64,000 nt of DNA from Planctomycetota bacterium (GTDB taxonomy: Bacteria > Planctomycetota > Planctomycetia > Isosphaerales > Isosphaeraceae), in contig JAJYWB010000006.1 in NCBI GenBank assembly GCA_021791715.1, forward strand, positions 59,594 to 123,593, in the 5' to 3' direction. The notes under the pieces were generated by a model. It worked only from the letters and a program-made list of their open reading frames with translations, did not search any database and had not been told where the DNA came from. Below are positions 41,468-50,023 of this stretch, piece by piece. The position numbers and the translations under genes are program-made. Within the stretch, counting starts at the first letter, position 1, and every line of letters begins with the position of its first letter.

Positions 41468-42685
41468 ATGAAAAACCCAGCAGCGCAATCCAATCCAATC
41501 CAATCCAATCCAATCCAATCCAATCCAATCCAATCCAATCCAATCCAATCCAATCCAATCCTTTGTAATGGATCGGCTAATTCAAGCCCCTTACAAACGA
41601 TAACCGACGATAGTCGCGAGGGGGGATCAAAATCCTCGAAACGCATGAGGATCGTCGGGACACTTCTCATCGCGATCGGCGGATCGGCGTTTCTAGTACG
41701 TTTGTATTCGATGCGTTCGATTCCGGCGGCGCGGGTTATCTTACCTCCCGTTCCCTATCGAATGATCGCCAAGAATCCCGGTGACATTGTATCTATCGAT
41801 ATTCCGATAGGAAACGCCGGTCTCCTACCTTTACGATATAAACTCAATGCTTCATGTGGATGCACCGAGTTAACTCCGCGTGAAGGCGTTTTGGATCCCG
41901 GTCATACCAAAGATATCCATGTCGGAGTACGACTTGATTCAGAAGGACAAGAAAAATCAATCTTAATCTCGGTGAACTCGAACGATCCCAAACGTCCGAT
42001 CGGTGAGATACGATTAAACGGGAGGTGTTTGGCTTCATGCGTTTTAGAACCGGGATCGCTCGATTTCGGTGAGATTGCGATCGGTGGATCAAAAGACATG
42101 GAGTTCCGCGTCTTGGGTCCTCCTCATGATCCGCACGCCGATTTTGGTGAGATCATTATCAAAGATGTTCCCGATCAAATGAAGTTCCAACGAATATCGA
42201 GTCATCCGGGCGATGTTCGCTATCGCGTGCGATTTCAAGCGAGTGAGAAAGCGCAATCTTTTAGTGGATCGATGCATCTAGAACTATCTGGATTGAAACG
42301 AGAGACCGTTGCGACGTGGTCTGCGCGAGTGATCGGTGCTGTCGACGTATCTCCCGCGACGATCTTTCGTTTCCCAAAGGATGGAGGAGGAGAAAATTAC
42401 AATGTTTTCATTCGATCGCGTTTGGGAAGGATTCCTGGACGATTGATCGATTTTTCCGCTCCGAAAGGAGTTTCCGTCGAGCGTATCGGGACGGCCGGCG
42501 CCAATCCGGTACGCGTCTCGATCCGTGTGTCAAAAAGCGCCGCATTATCGGCGTCGGAGGTTTTGAGTCTCAAATTCGAGGGGATAGACGATCGCGTACG
42601 GATCATGATGAAATCGGTCGGAGACCGATCATCCACGATGATTGACGATTCGTCGCGTACCGGATCGCCGTCGACTCGAAAATGA
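41468..42685 (+). CDS. DUF1573 membrane-anchored surface protein with a repeat-coded N-terminus
   Basis: A 405-residue protein. ATG 41468 has GGAG seven bases upstream. Within six codons of the start the gene runs into fifteen CAATC repeats, read as a repeating SNPIQ peptide. Then comes one membrane helix or signal anchor (IVGTLLIAIGGSAFLVRLYS) and an Ig-like DUF1573 domain: IPIGNAGLLPLRYKLNASCG, CTELTPREGVLDPGHTKDIH and ISVNSNDPKRPIGEIRLNG. The Cys-x-Cys pair in SCGCTEL is the DUF1573 mark. More Ig-like strands follow to the end. DUF1573 proteins are abundant, poorly understood planctomycete and Bacteroidetes envelope proteins. The repeat makes expression likely to switch on and off. Confidence 0.8.
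   Translation: MKNPAAQSNPIQSNPIQSNPIQSNPIQSNPILCNGSANSSPLQTITDDSREGGSKSSKRMRIVGTLLIAIGGSAFLVRLYSMRSIPAARVILPPVPYRMIAKNPGDIVSIDIPIGNAGLLPLRYKLNASCGCTELTPREGVLDPGHTKDIHVGVRLDSEGQEKSILISVNSNDPKRPIGEIRLNGRCLASCVLEPGSLDFGEIAIGGSKDMEFRVLGPPHDPHADFGEIIIKDVPDQMKFQRISSHPGDVRYRVRFQASEKAQSFSGSMHLELSGLKRETVATWSARVIGAVDVSPATIFRFPKDGGGENYNVFIRSRLGRIPGRLIDFSAPKGVSVERIGTAGANPVRVSIRVSKSAALSASEVLSLKFEGIDDRVRIMMKSVGDRSSTMIDDSSRTGSPSTRK
41486..41560 (+). repeat. Pentanucleotide microsatellite (CAATC)15 inside a coding region
   Basis: Fifteen perfect copies of CAATC, 75 bp. As five is not a multiple of three, gain or loss of one unit shifts the frame. After the repeat the two other frames meet stops at 41566-41568 and 41601-41603, while the present frame stays open to 42685. 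This is the typical layout of a slipped-strand phase-variation switch. Confidence 0.95.
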
Positions 42686-42744
42686 GCCGGATCTGTGAAT
42701 TCTCGTTACTGTTTCGTTCGTTCACATGATTGGAGATTCATCCC

Positions 42745-43176
42745 ATGACGAAGTTTCATCGTTTCGTCGATTTCGCATTCCTGTTCTTCGCGGTTGCGAT
42801 CTGTTTCGGTGGAATCGGATCGGTTGTTCGAAATGTTTACGGACAGACATATAACACTGCAACGATCTCAGGCGCTACTTGCTACACCACACAGTGCCAA
42901 ACGTGCGCTGCATACATGTCTTCCTCCGGGACATGTTATGTGACGAATTCGACCAACTCCGACGGGTCGACTTATCTGGGGTGTCAGGTAAATTCGGAAG
43001 CTGCAGAACCGTGCGATCAGTCCGGAGTCGAGGGTCAAAAATCGACTTGTGGAGCAGGAACTCAATGGGTATGTCAGAACCCGACTAATAGATCTTGTGA
43101 CGTATCCGATTGTTCTTGCTCGGGAGAAGGTGGACTCGATTCCAATCCCATGCTTTCGGCGCAATGCTCGACATAG
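42745..43176 (+). CDS. Small secreted Cys-rich protein
   Basis: A 143-residue protein. ATG 42745 has GGAGAT upstream and starts a signal peptide (FVDFAFLFFAVAICFGGIG, then NVYGQ). The mature part is rich in Cys, Thr, Ser and Asn with about a dozen cysteines (CYTTQCQTCAAYM, GTCYVTN, YLGCQVN, WVCQNPTNRSCDVSDCSCSG), probably disulfide-bonded outside the cell. I do not recognise a family. It sits between the DUF1573 gene and a LolA-like protein gene in a same-strand row of surface genes. Confidence 0.65.
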   Translation: MTKFHRFVDFAFLFFAVAICFGGIGSVVRNVYGQTYNTATISGATCYTTQCQTCAAYMSSSGTCYVTNSTNSDGSTYLGCQVNSEAAEPCDQSGVEGQKSTCGAGTQWVCQNPTNRSCDVSDCSCSGEGGLDSNPMLSAQCST

Positions 43177-43427
43177 ATTTGATCGCAAGATGCGGAATAT
43201 GTTTAGGAATGTCTCGGTGATCCTCGATGATATCGAGTCTTGAATTTGGATCGAATCATCGATTTCTGATTCGATTGTCGAGACATTCTTATGACTGCAT
43301 ATAGTCCGATCACAGGAATCTATCGAAAGCCTTCGTTAATAGATCACTCGCATCAAATAAGATGCTTTGATTTATCGGAACAGCATTGATTTCATCCCGG
43401 CCTCCAGATCATCCAGTGAGGAACATC

Positions 43428-44618
43428 ATGCTCGAAACGTCATTTTTCACTCGCCTCGGTTCTCTTTTAATCGTCGTGACGAACTTCCTTGGAGCCACGA
43501 GATCTGCTCTCTCGGACGAATCGATTCCGACGATCGATGAGGTTATTGAAAACATCAGGACTAACGAGAGTCTTTACTCGAATATCGAAATCATCGTCAA
43601 TAAAGTTACCGATCTGAATCCGGCCTCGAAACCATTCGAGACGCCGAATATCATGGAACGATCGGAATCGAGGTATCGCGTGATTCACCAAGACGGCATG
43701 CAATATCAGCATTTCTTGGAACGAAATCGATCGATCGGTCAATCCGACTTCGTTCAATACGAAAACCGAGCGGGTTATGACGGTCATACGTTTCGATCGG
43801 TGACGAACGATGATCTTGCGAATCTTATCGAAGGTGAACCACGTGCGATCGATTATCGATTCACACCTCATGTGTTAATGTTTAGCAGTTACAATCATGA
43901 TTCGCTCGAAAGCATTTTGTCAAATTCCGTGAAGAAAGTTTCGACAGGAGGCGGAAAAGCGAATCGACATTCGGACTGTCGTGTGATTGGTTTCGAGAAT
44001 GTATCCGGTCTACGTTGCGTAAAATTACTTCATCGAGAATGGATGGAGAAATCGGGGTCTGAAAAAGGATCTCACAACTATTATTGGCTCGCGGTCGATC
44101 GCAATTACATTCCCGCTAAGATTTTGAGTCGATCGTATCGAATCTCGAAAGATTTCGACGCCCATGTCAATACGATCGACGAATGGGGCGAGGTTAAGAC
44201 CGGAATCTGGTATCCCAAAAGAGCGACGGTACTTATCTACAGCCCTGAAGTTCTTATAGATTATAAAAAACAACTATTGGCACAGACGCTTAAGTATGAT
44301 GTTGAATTTATATCCGTCGCACCCAACTACGACGTCGATTTCTTTCGTCGCATCGATATTCCCGCGGGCGCCAAGGTTCATATTCTTAAGCATGGACAGA
44401 TCGTTCGATCATACGTTCAAAAATCGTCGAAATCTTATCGATGGATCATGATCGCCTTGATCGCCGTCGTCACGTTCATCGTAGTTTTTGTTTTCATCAG
44501 ATATACACGAAAAAGATCGATTCCAAAACGGAAGGTTGCAAGCGCCGATGAATCGGGGGTCCAGCGATCTTCAATGATGAACGCCGATTCGACCGAGGTC
44601 GAATCGCAGGGAGACTAA
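43428..44618 (+). CDS. Secreted/membrane LolA-like protein, one-domain relative of the 7.4 kb gene
   Basis: A 396-residue protein. ATG 43428 (GAGGAAC just upstream) begins a signal peptide (FTRLGSLLIVVTNFLGATRS). The body matches each of the two repeats in the 863-residue protein at 7362-9953: VIENIRTNESLYSNIEIIVN, HNYYWLAVDRNYIPAKI, VKTGIWYPKRATVLI and ISVAPNYDVDFFRRIDIPAG. In place of a thioredoxin domain it ends in a membrane helix (WIMIALIAVVTFIVVFVFI) with a basic cytoplasmic tail. It is probably envelope-anchored; the ligand is unknown. Confidence 0.75.
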   Translation: MLETSFFTRLGSLLIVVTNFLGATRSALSDESIPTIDEVIENIRTNESLYSNIEIIVNKVTDLNPASKPFETPNIMERSESRYRVIHQDGMQYQHFLERNRSIGQSDFVQYENRAGYDGHTFRSVTNDDLANLIEGEPRAIDYRFTPHVLMFSSYNHDSLESILSNSVKKVSTGGGKANRHSDCRVIGFENVSGLRCVKLLHREWMEKSGSEKGSHNYYWLAVDRNYIPAKILSRSYRISKDFDAHVNTIDEWGEVKTGIWYPKRATVLIYSPEVLIDYKKQLLAQTLKYDVEFISVAPNYDVDFFRRIDIPAGAKVHILKHGQIVRSYVQKSSKSYRWIMIALIAVVTFIVVFVFIRYTRKRSIPKRKVASADESGVQRSSMMNADSTEVESQGD

Positions 44619-44647
44619 ACCCACAGTATCCTTATTTCTATATACCT

Positions 44648-45874
44648 ATGATTATTAATCCAGATCAATCTTTCGGCTTTTTCAATTCAATCCGCTCGGG
44701 TCTCATTTACTATTTCCTTTCGACCGCGATCGTCGCGATCGGGCTCGTAGTCGGCTCGGGGTTATCCAACCCTTTCGCTTCTCGCGGGCATTCCTTCAAT
44801 CAAACAAGCGAGTGTTACGCGAATTGGGATGGTCAATGGTATGTGTCGATCGCAACCCAAGGCGATTATCGATACAAGTTTGGTAAGGCTTCGAGCGTCG
44901 CGTTCTTTCCCGCATATCCCGTCATCGGCGCCGCTTTCGCTCGAAGTTTGCGTATCCGATCCGATTTGGCTTTGCTGATCGTCGCCAACCTCTCACTCGC
45001 TGCGTCATTCATTCTCGCGGCTCACTATTTCGCGATCACCCGACCCGATTCCAGTCGGCGTTTATCGGGTTATTCTCTACTCGCGATGGGCTTATTTCCT
45101 CCAACATTCTTCTTCCGCATGGCGTATAGCGAGGGGCTTTTTTTGCTGATTCTCTTCGCCGTCCTTCTTTTATTGCACGATGGAAAGCGATTGCTCTTCG
45201 CCGCGGCGCTGATCGGCCTAGCGACCGCGACCCGCGCTCTTGGAATCGCGCTCATTCCGGCGCTCATCATCGTCGCATACAAAAATCGTCGAACCGATCT
45301 CTCTTTCGCACGATCCCTGGCGATCCTCTTACCCCTATCGTGTTGGGGATTGTTCGCTTATATGGCCTATCTTCAAATCCGATTCCACAATCCCCTCGCG
45401 TTCGCCGATGCGCAAGAAAGTTTTCGAATCAGACCTTCAACATCGCTTCCGCATCGATTATTCTCATTAGTAACGTTTGAACCGATTCGAGAGATTCATG
45501 ATGCGAATGGAGATTATAATTGGAGTAAGATTACGGGCGTGGACAACCCTTTACTAACCATCCGCTCGTCGGATTCGATTTATTTCGTGATCGCCTCTTG
45601 TCTTACGATCATGGGAGCGTTCAAACGATGGTTGACTCATGTGGAAACGATCACTTCAGCGTTTCTCTTGCTGATTCCCTACGCGACGATCGGCTATGAA
45701 CAATACATGCAAAGCATGGCGCGTTATTCCGCCGCGGCGTCGCCGATCTATATCGTGATGGGAATGATCCTCGTCAAACTACCCCCTCCGATCGCCGGCG
45801 CGATCGCGGGAATCTGCGGAATGTTATTGGGAGTTTACGCGGCGCTGTTCTCCGCATGGTATGTATTTATTTAA
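44648..45874 (+). CDS. PIG-V-like polytopic mannosyltransferase
   Basis: A 408-residue GT-C-fold membrane protein with about nine helices. Signature segments of the PIG-V/bacterial mannosyltransferase family are present: YANWDGQWYVSIATQGDYRY with the acidic catalytic motif in the first loop, SVAFFPAYPVIG, PPTFFFRMAYSEGLFLLILF and ATATRALGIALIPALI. Such enzymes use a polyprenyl-phosphate sugar to mannosylate lipids or proteins outside the membrane. It is immediately upstream of a GT2 gene that could make the lipid-linked sugar donor. Confidence 0.8.
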   Translation: MIINPDQSFGFFNSIRSGLIYYFLSTAIVAIGLVVGSGLSNPFASRGHSFNQTSECYANWDGQWYVSIATQGDYRYKFGKASSVAFFPAYPVIGAAFARSLRIRSDLALLIVANLSLAASFILAAHYFAITRPDSSRRLSGYSLLAMGLFPPTFFFRMAYSEGLFLLILFAVLLLLHDGKRLLFAAALIGLATATRALGIALIPALIIVAYKNRRTDLSFARSLAILLPLSCWGLFAYMAYLQIRFHNPLAFADAQESFRIRPSTSLPHRLFSLVTFEPIREIHDANGDYNWSKITGVDNPLLTIRSSDSIYFVIASCLTIMGAFKRWLTHVETITSAFLLLIPYATIGYEQYMQSMARYSAAASPIYIVMGMILVKLPPPIAGAIAGICGMLLGVYAALFSAWYVFI

Positions 45875-45909
45875 GAGCCACGCGAATCTAACTGATCGGG
45901 AGCCGACTA

Positions 45910-46740
45910 GTGGAACATGGCATATACTTATCCATTGTGATCCCTGCTTATAACGAGGCCGATCGTTTGCCTCCGTATTTGGAGCGGGTGTGCGATTATC
46001 TCGACGTCGAATTTCCAGACCGATACGAGGTGATCGTCGTCGATGACGGGAGTGAGGACACGACCGCCGAATCGGTGATTAAGATATCGGACTCTCATCA
46101 TGAGATTGTATTGATTCGCCACGCCGGCAATCTTGGTAAAGGCGCCGCGGTTCGATCGGGCGTTTTGGCTTCTCGGGGCGAACTCATCCTCTTTACGGAC
46201 GCCGACGGAGCGACCCCGATTGAATATGAGGCTCGGCTCCGTGAAGCGATCTCCGAGGGGGCGGATATCGCCGTGGGTTCGAGGCTTGTCGGCGAATCCG
46301 GGATCGTCAGGTCGCATCTTCGACGTTGGGGAGGCGGTGTTTTTTCCAAGCTCACGCGTTTCTTTCTACGAGTTCGTGTTCATGATACTCAGTGTGGATT
46401 CAAGATGTTTCGTCGGGAAGCGGGCATGAATCTCTTCTCTTTATGCGAGATAAACGGGTTTATCTTTGACGCATTTCTGATCAGGATCGCCGAAGAACTT
46501 CGATATCGCGTCGACGAGGTTTCGGTGGGGTATCGCGATGTGGCGGGATCGCGATTTCGGTTATGGAAAGATCCGTGGATCATGATCGCCGATCTTATCC
46601 AAGCAGAGAGCAAGGTGCGGTCGGTCCTTGATAACGTTCCGAAGGTATTTGAAGTTCAACCTACCGACCGGATCGGTCGAGCCGGCGTCCGTGATAGAAT
46701 CGATCGAGATTCCATTCTAAATGATTCGATATCCGATTAA
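45910..46740 (+). CDS. GT2 glycosyltransferase, dolichyl/polyprenyl-phosphate sugar synthase-like
   Basis: A 276-residue protein with a GTG start and GGGAG seven bases upstream. GT-A motifs: LSIVIPAYNEADRLPPYLER, YEVIVVDDGSEDTTAE, LGKGAAVRSGVLASRGELIL and the metal-binding FTDADGATPIEYE. DTQCGFKMFRREAGMNLF and DAFLIRIAEELRYRVDEVSV match dolichyl-phosphate glucose or mannose synthase relatives such as ALG5. It has no membrane helices of its own. It probably charges a polyprenyl phosphate with sugar for the membrane GT-C enzymes at 44648 and 47877. Confidence 0.85.
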   Translation: MEHGIYLSIVIPAYNEADRLPPYLERVCDYLDVEFPDRYEVIVVDDGSEDTTAESVIKISDSHHEIVLIRHAGNLGKGAAVRSGVLASRGELILFTDADGATPIEYEARLREAISEGADIAVGSRLVGESGIVRSHLRRWGGGVFSKLTRFFLRVRVHDTQCGFKMFRREAGMNLFSLCEINGFIFDAFLIRIAEELRYRVDEVSVGYRDVAGSRFRLWKDPWIMIADLIQAESKVRSVLDNVPKVFEVQPTDRIGRAGVRDRIDRDSILNDSISD

Positions 46741-46808
46741 TATCTCGTTTTAGCCTGTGATTCGGATCCGAAACGACTGCTTGAGATTATTCAACGATGA
46801 GGATTCCC

Positions 46809-47837
46809 ATGAGACTGATAAACAAGAGATTCGTCACACGTCTCAACGTGTCAAGTAATCGCTCTCGGGGATTTACGATCATCGAGGTCTTGGTCGTGAT
46901 CACGGTGATCGGGATTTTGGTCGCTCTATTGTTACCGGCGGTTCAACAAGCGCGTGAGGCCGCTCGCAATATCCATTGCCGGAACAATCTCAAACAAATC
47001 GGATTGGCATTGAATCAATATGAAACGACGTTTTACGCTTATCCTTTCGGGGTCGGCGGAGGAGGTCCTCCCGGAGGAGAGCCGAGGTGGTCGGCGCAGT
47101 CGCAAATTTTGGCGTATCTCGATCAGAGATTGGTTTTTGACGCGATCAATTTTAGCGGAGTTCCGTGGCTGCACGATCCTGTATACTCGCCGATGAATCG
47201 TACCGCCTTGAAGACAGAGATCTCTACGTATTTATGTCCATCTGATACGACATTTCCGAGAGATCCGTTGGGGATGGCTGCGAACAGCTATCGAGCGTGC
47301 GCCGGAACATTGCCGATGAATCTTGAGAAAGATTATACGACACCGACACGGAAGGGAAAGAACAACGGCGTTTTCTGGTATCAGAGCGCCGTTCGTCAGT
47401 CCGAGGTTCGCGACGGATTGAGCAACACCGCGTTTTTTAGCGAGCGATGTATCGGTACTTATCAGATGTCCGACCCCCTCTCGGGTTATTATATCGCGCG
47501 CAATTCGATCAACGCATGTATCGCCGCGAGTGCGCCGGTAGTTCGTTTTTTTCAGGATGAATTCGAGCTTTCGGGAGAGCGATGGGGAGACGGCGACGAT
47601 TTTTATACCCGATACCATCAAATTCTTCCACCGCAATCGAACAGCTGCCTTTTAGGATGCGCACAGGATTATGGATGTCCGAATGTTATCACGGCGACCA
47701 GCCGGCATCCATCGGGTGTGAATCTTTTGCTCGGAGACGGATCGGTTCGGTTTGTGAATCGATCAGTGAGCGCGACGATCTGGACCGCTTTGGGTACGAT
47801 CAACGGCCGAGAGGTGATCGATTCGACCGGGTTTTGA
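46809..47837 (+). CDS. DUF1559 pseudopilin-like protein
   Basis: A 342-residue protein. ATG 46809 has GAGG at a good distance, so I prefer it to ATG 46797. A prepilin peptidase site is clear: basic leader, then RGFTIIEVLVVITVIGILVA with Gly-Phe cleavage and Glu5, followed by LLLPAVQQAREAARNIHCRN and LKQIGLALNQY, the classical planctomycete DUF1559 start. The C-terminal block SGVNLLLGDGSVRFVNRSVS is also typical. These proteins are exported and likely assemble like type II secretion or type IV pilus minor subunits. Lying between glycosyltransferases, it may itself be glycosylated. Confidence 0.9.
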   Translation: MRLINKRFVTRLNVSSNRSRGFTIIEVLVVITVIGILVALLLPAVQQAREAARNIHCRNNLKQIGLALNQYETTFYAYPFGVGGGGPPGGEPRWSAQSQILAYLDQRLVFDAINFSGVPWLHDPVYSPMNRTALKTEISTYLCPSDTTFPRDPLGMAANSYRACAGTLPMNLEKDYTTPTRKGKNNGVFWYQSAVRQSEVRDGLSNTAFFSERCIGTYQMSDPLSGYYIARNSINACIAASAPVVRFFQDEFELSGERWGDGDDFYTRYHQILPPQSNSCLLGCAQDYGCPNVITATSRHPSGVNLLLGDGSVRFVNRSVSATIWTALGTINGREVIDSTGF

Positions 47838-47876
47838 TCAACGATCAATTGACATTATCTTCACGGTGCGCAAAAC

Positions 47877-49205
47877 GTGAATCTTATCCGAGGTTCTGGC
47901 CAGTGGATCCCGAGGATTACAGGCGATCCGATCGCCATGACGGTCCTTTACGGGGTCGCGCTTCGGATCGTCGTTTTTTGTTTTTTGAGTCCGATGAACA
48001 ACGACGGGCCTGATCATCTCGAATACGTACGTTATGTCGCCGAGACTCGATCCTTCCCTCCATCGGGATGGAATAATCAGGCTTACCAACCTCCTCTATA
48101 TTACTGGTTAGCATCATTATTTTATATATCCATGAAGGACGCGAAAAGCGTTCAGGTTTTTTCATTATTCTGTTCGATCGAGACGGTCGTCGTCTATGGA
48201 TTGATTTTGAGAGGAACGCGATTGATCGCTTCACAACGAGCTCGATTTTGGATCATGTCGTTCATCTCATTTTGTCCTCAGTTTGTGATGTTTAGTTTAT
48301 ATGTTTCCAACGACGCCCTGGCGATGGCGACGGGAGCGACGATCGCATACGCGGTCTGTCGATCGTCGTGCACCGCTTTCGGTCCTCGGCGTTTCGTCCT
48401 CGCGGGATTAATCGGCCTGGGCTTGCTCGTCAAGCTCACATTTCTTATATACGCTATTTTATATTTAGCGTTTAGGATCGCTCAGGTCGTGTCAAAACGA
48501 TCGTCGTGGAAACGAGGGATCGTCGGCGTGGTTTCGACCGCGGCGATCATCGCTCTCCTCGGCAATTATAAGTATTATGAAAATTACATTAATTACAGGA
48601 ACATAATAATTTGCAACTTAGATTTTCATCCTGATTGGGCCGAGAATCAAAAAGGAACGTATCGCGGGATCGATTCTTTTTTAGATTGTTCGATTCACAA
48701 ACTGATCCTCAATCCAATCGTCTCTTCGGAGACGAAGCGATCCCTTCCTTTGACTCTTTATGGAACGCTTTGGTATCAGTATATCGGCGAGTCGAATTTT
48801 ATGGGTAGTTCTCGATCGGATTTGAGATGGATCGGATCGGCGATCAATTTGTTCGGGATCGTCCCAGTCCTCATGTGCGTCGCGGGCATTTTGATTTTCC
48901 TTCACGATATCTGTCGACAACGAATATCATCCACAAGGGCCTCATCGATCTCATTCTTGATCGCTGCTTTTCTAGGAAATGTGATGCTGATAGTCGCGGC
49001 CGTTCTCCGATACGACGTTTGGAGTGTTATGCAAGCGAGGCTTTTTTTCCCTTCCATTTTTGGTGCTTTATCGCTCTTTTACATCACTTACCAAAAGCTT
49101 GAACCGCATCCAAGAATGATTAAGAGTATAGATATTACGCTGTCAATTATAATCATCCTCTTCATGTCTTACTACGTTTCCGAGATTTTGCAACATATTC
49201 TCTGA
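47877..49205 (+). CDS. GT39/ArnT-like polytopic glycosyltransferase
   Basis: A 442-residue membrane protein with a GTG start (ATG 47937 is the alternative). It has about ten helices. The first periplasmic loop holds SPMNNDGPDHLEYVRYVAET and NQAYQPPLYYWLASLFYI, the DxDxxxH-like and QPPLYYWL pattern of PMT_2/GT39 and ArnT-type enzymes, and FSLYVSNDALAMATG follows. They transfer sugar from polyprenyl-phosphate carriers to lipids or proteins. With the PIG-V-like and GT2 genes it completes a small surface-glycosylation cassette around the pseudopilin. AT-richer than the flanking genes. Confidence 0.75.
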   Translation: MNLIRGSGQWIPRITGDPIAMTVLYGVALRIVVFCFLSPMNNDGPDHLEYVRYVAETRSFPPSGWNNQAYQPPLYYWLASLFYISMKDAKSVQVFSLFCSIETVVVYGLILRGTRLIASQRARFWIMSFISFCPQFVMFSLYVSNDALAMATGATIAYAVCRSSCTAFGPRRFVLAGLIGLGLLVKLTFLIYAILYLAFRIAQVVSKRSSWKRGIVGVVSTAAIIALLGNYKYYENYINYRNIIICNLDFHPDWAENQKGTYRGIDSFLDCSIHKLILNPIVSSETKRSLPLTLYGTLWYQYIGESNFMGSSRSDLRWIGSAINLFGIVPVLMCVAGILIFLHDICRQRISSTRASSISFLIAAFLGNVMLIVAAVLRYDVWSVMQARLFFPSIFGALSLFYITYQKLEPHPRMIKSIDITLSIIIILFMSYYVSEILQHIL

Positions 49206-49288
49206 GAAAACAATAATCTCATTCATATACGATAAGATTAAATATGTAGTAGAAAATACAATACGGGAGAACTCTATCATCTGATTTT

Positions 49289-50023
49289 TTAATCTTGATT
49301 TGAGTCAAAATCGCCGTGCTGAACGCGTCTGACGATCGACTCGACCTCGCCGCGCGAAAGGCCAAGGCGGTCGGCGACGGATCGTTCGTCGAGGCCCTGA
49401 CGCATCAGAATCAGGACGCGATCGATATAGATCTCGAGACGTTCGGGAAGGTGGGGGACGGGGGCTCGTTTGCGATGTTCGAGCCAAGGGTCGCCGAGCG
49501 ACGCGAAATCGGCGTCGCACCAGTATTCGCGCCCCTGTTCGATCAAAACGCCGAGAAACCACGAGTCGAAGCCCGACGCGATCAATCGGGGCTTGCTGGC
49601 GCGTTGATCGTCTCCCGACGTGAAGATCGGACAATCGCCGTCGGGTCCGCGGTACGCGAGATCGACGCAGATCGGCTCGGTGGGAGGGTTGCCGAGCTCG
49701 AACCAGCTTTCGGGCTGAATGTAAAGACCGGGAACTTTGGCGAACGCGATCATCGGGCCGATCGCCGACAACGGGTGAATCAGCGGGCTTTCGGCGTACA
49801 ATCCATCGGAGAGGACGAGCCAATCTTTCAAACCGTCGGGGAGTTTGAACCCGTGCCTGCGCTCCCATTCGGCGACGGCGCGGGGATCGGCGGGGGGTCT
49901 GGCCTCGAGCCGACTCGAAACCGAGACCGACGCGGCGATCTCAAGCGCTCGCCGATCGAGTTTGGGCGCTCGGATTTCGATCCAGCGGCGGATCGCGCGT
50001 TCGACGCTCAAATCCATCGTCAC
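49289..50023 (-). CDS. SMI1/KNR4 (SUKH)-domain protein
   Basis: A 244-residue protein. It starts at GTG 50023, overlapping the miaB stop (GTGA), or at ATG 50017. Residues 50-150 carry the SMI1/KNR4 fold: VAEWERRHGFKLPDGLKDWL, VLSDGLYAESPLI, then FELGNPPTEPICVDLAYRG. SUKH proteins often act as immunity proteins for toxins or as general adaptors; no toxin gene is adjacent. The last 40 residues form a helix-turn-helix-like segment (LDERSVADRLGLSRGEVESI), which is unusual and may bind DNA. Confidence 0.7.
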   Translation of the reverse strand: MTMDLSVERAIRRWIEIRAPKLDRRALEIAASVSVSSRLEARPPADPRAVAEWERRHGFKLPDGLKDWLVLSDGLYAESPLIHPLSAIGPMIAFAKVPGLYIQPESWFELGNPPTEPICVDLAYRGPDGDCPIFTSGDDQRASKPRLIASGFDSWFLGVLIEQGREYWCDADFASLGDPWLEHRKRAPVPHLPERLEIYIDRVLILMRQGLDERSVADRLGLSRGEVESIVRRVQHGDFDSNQD

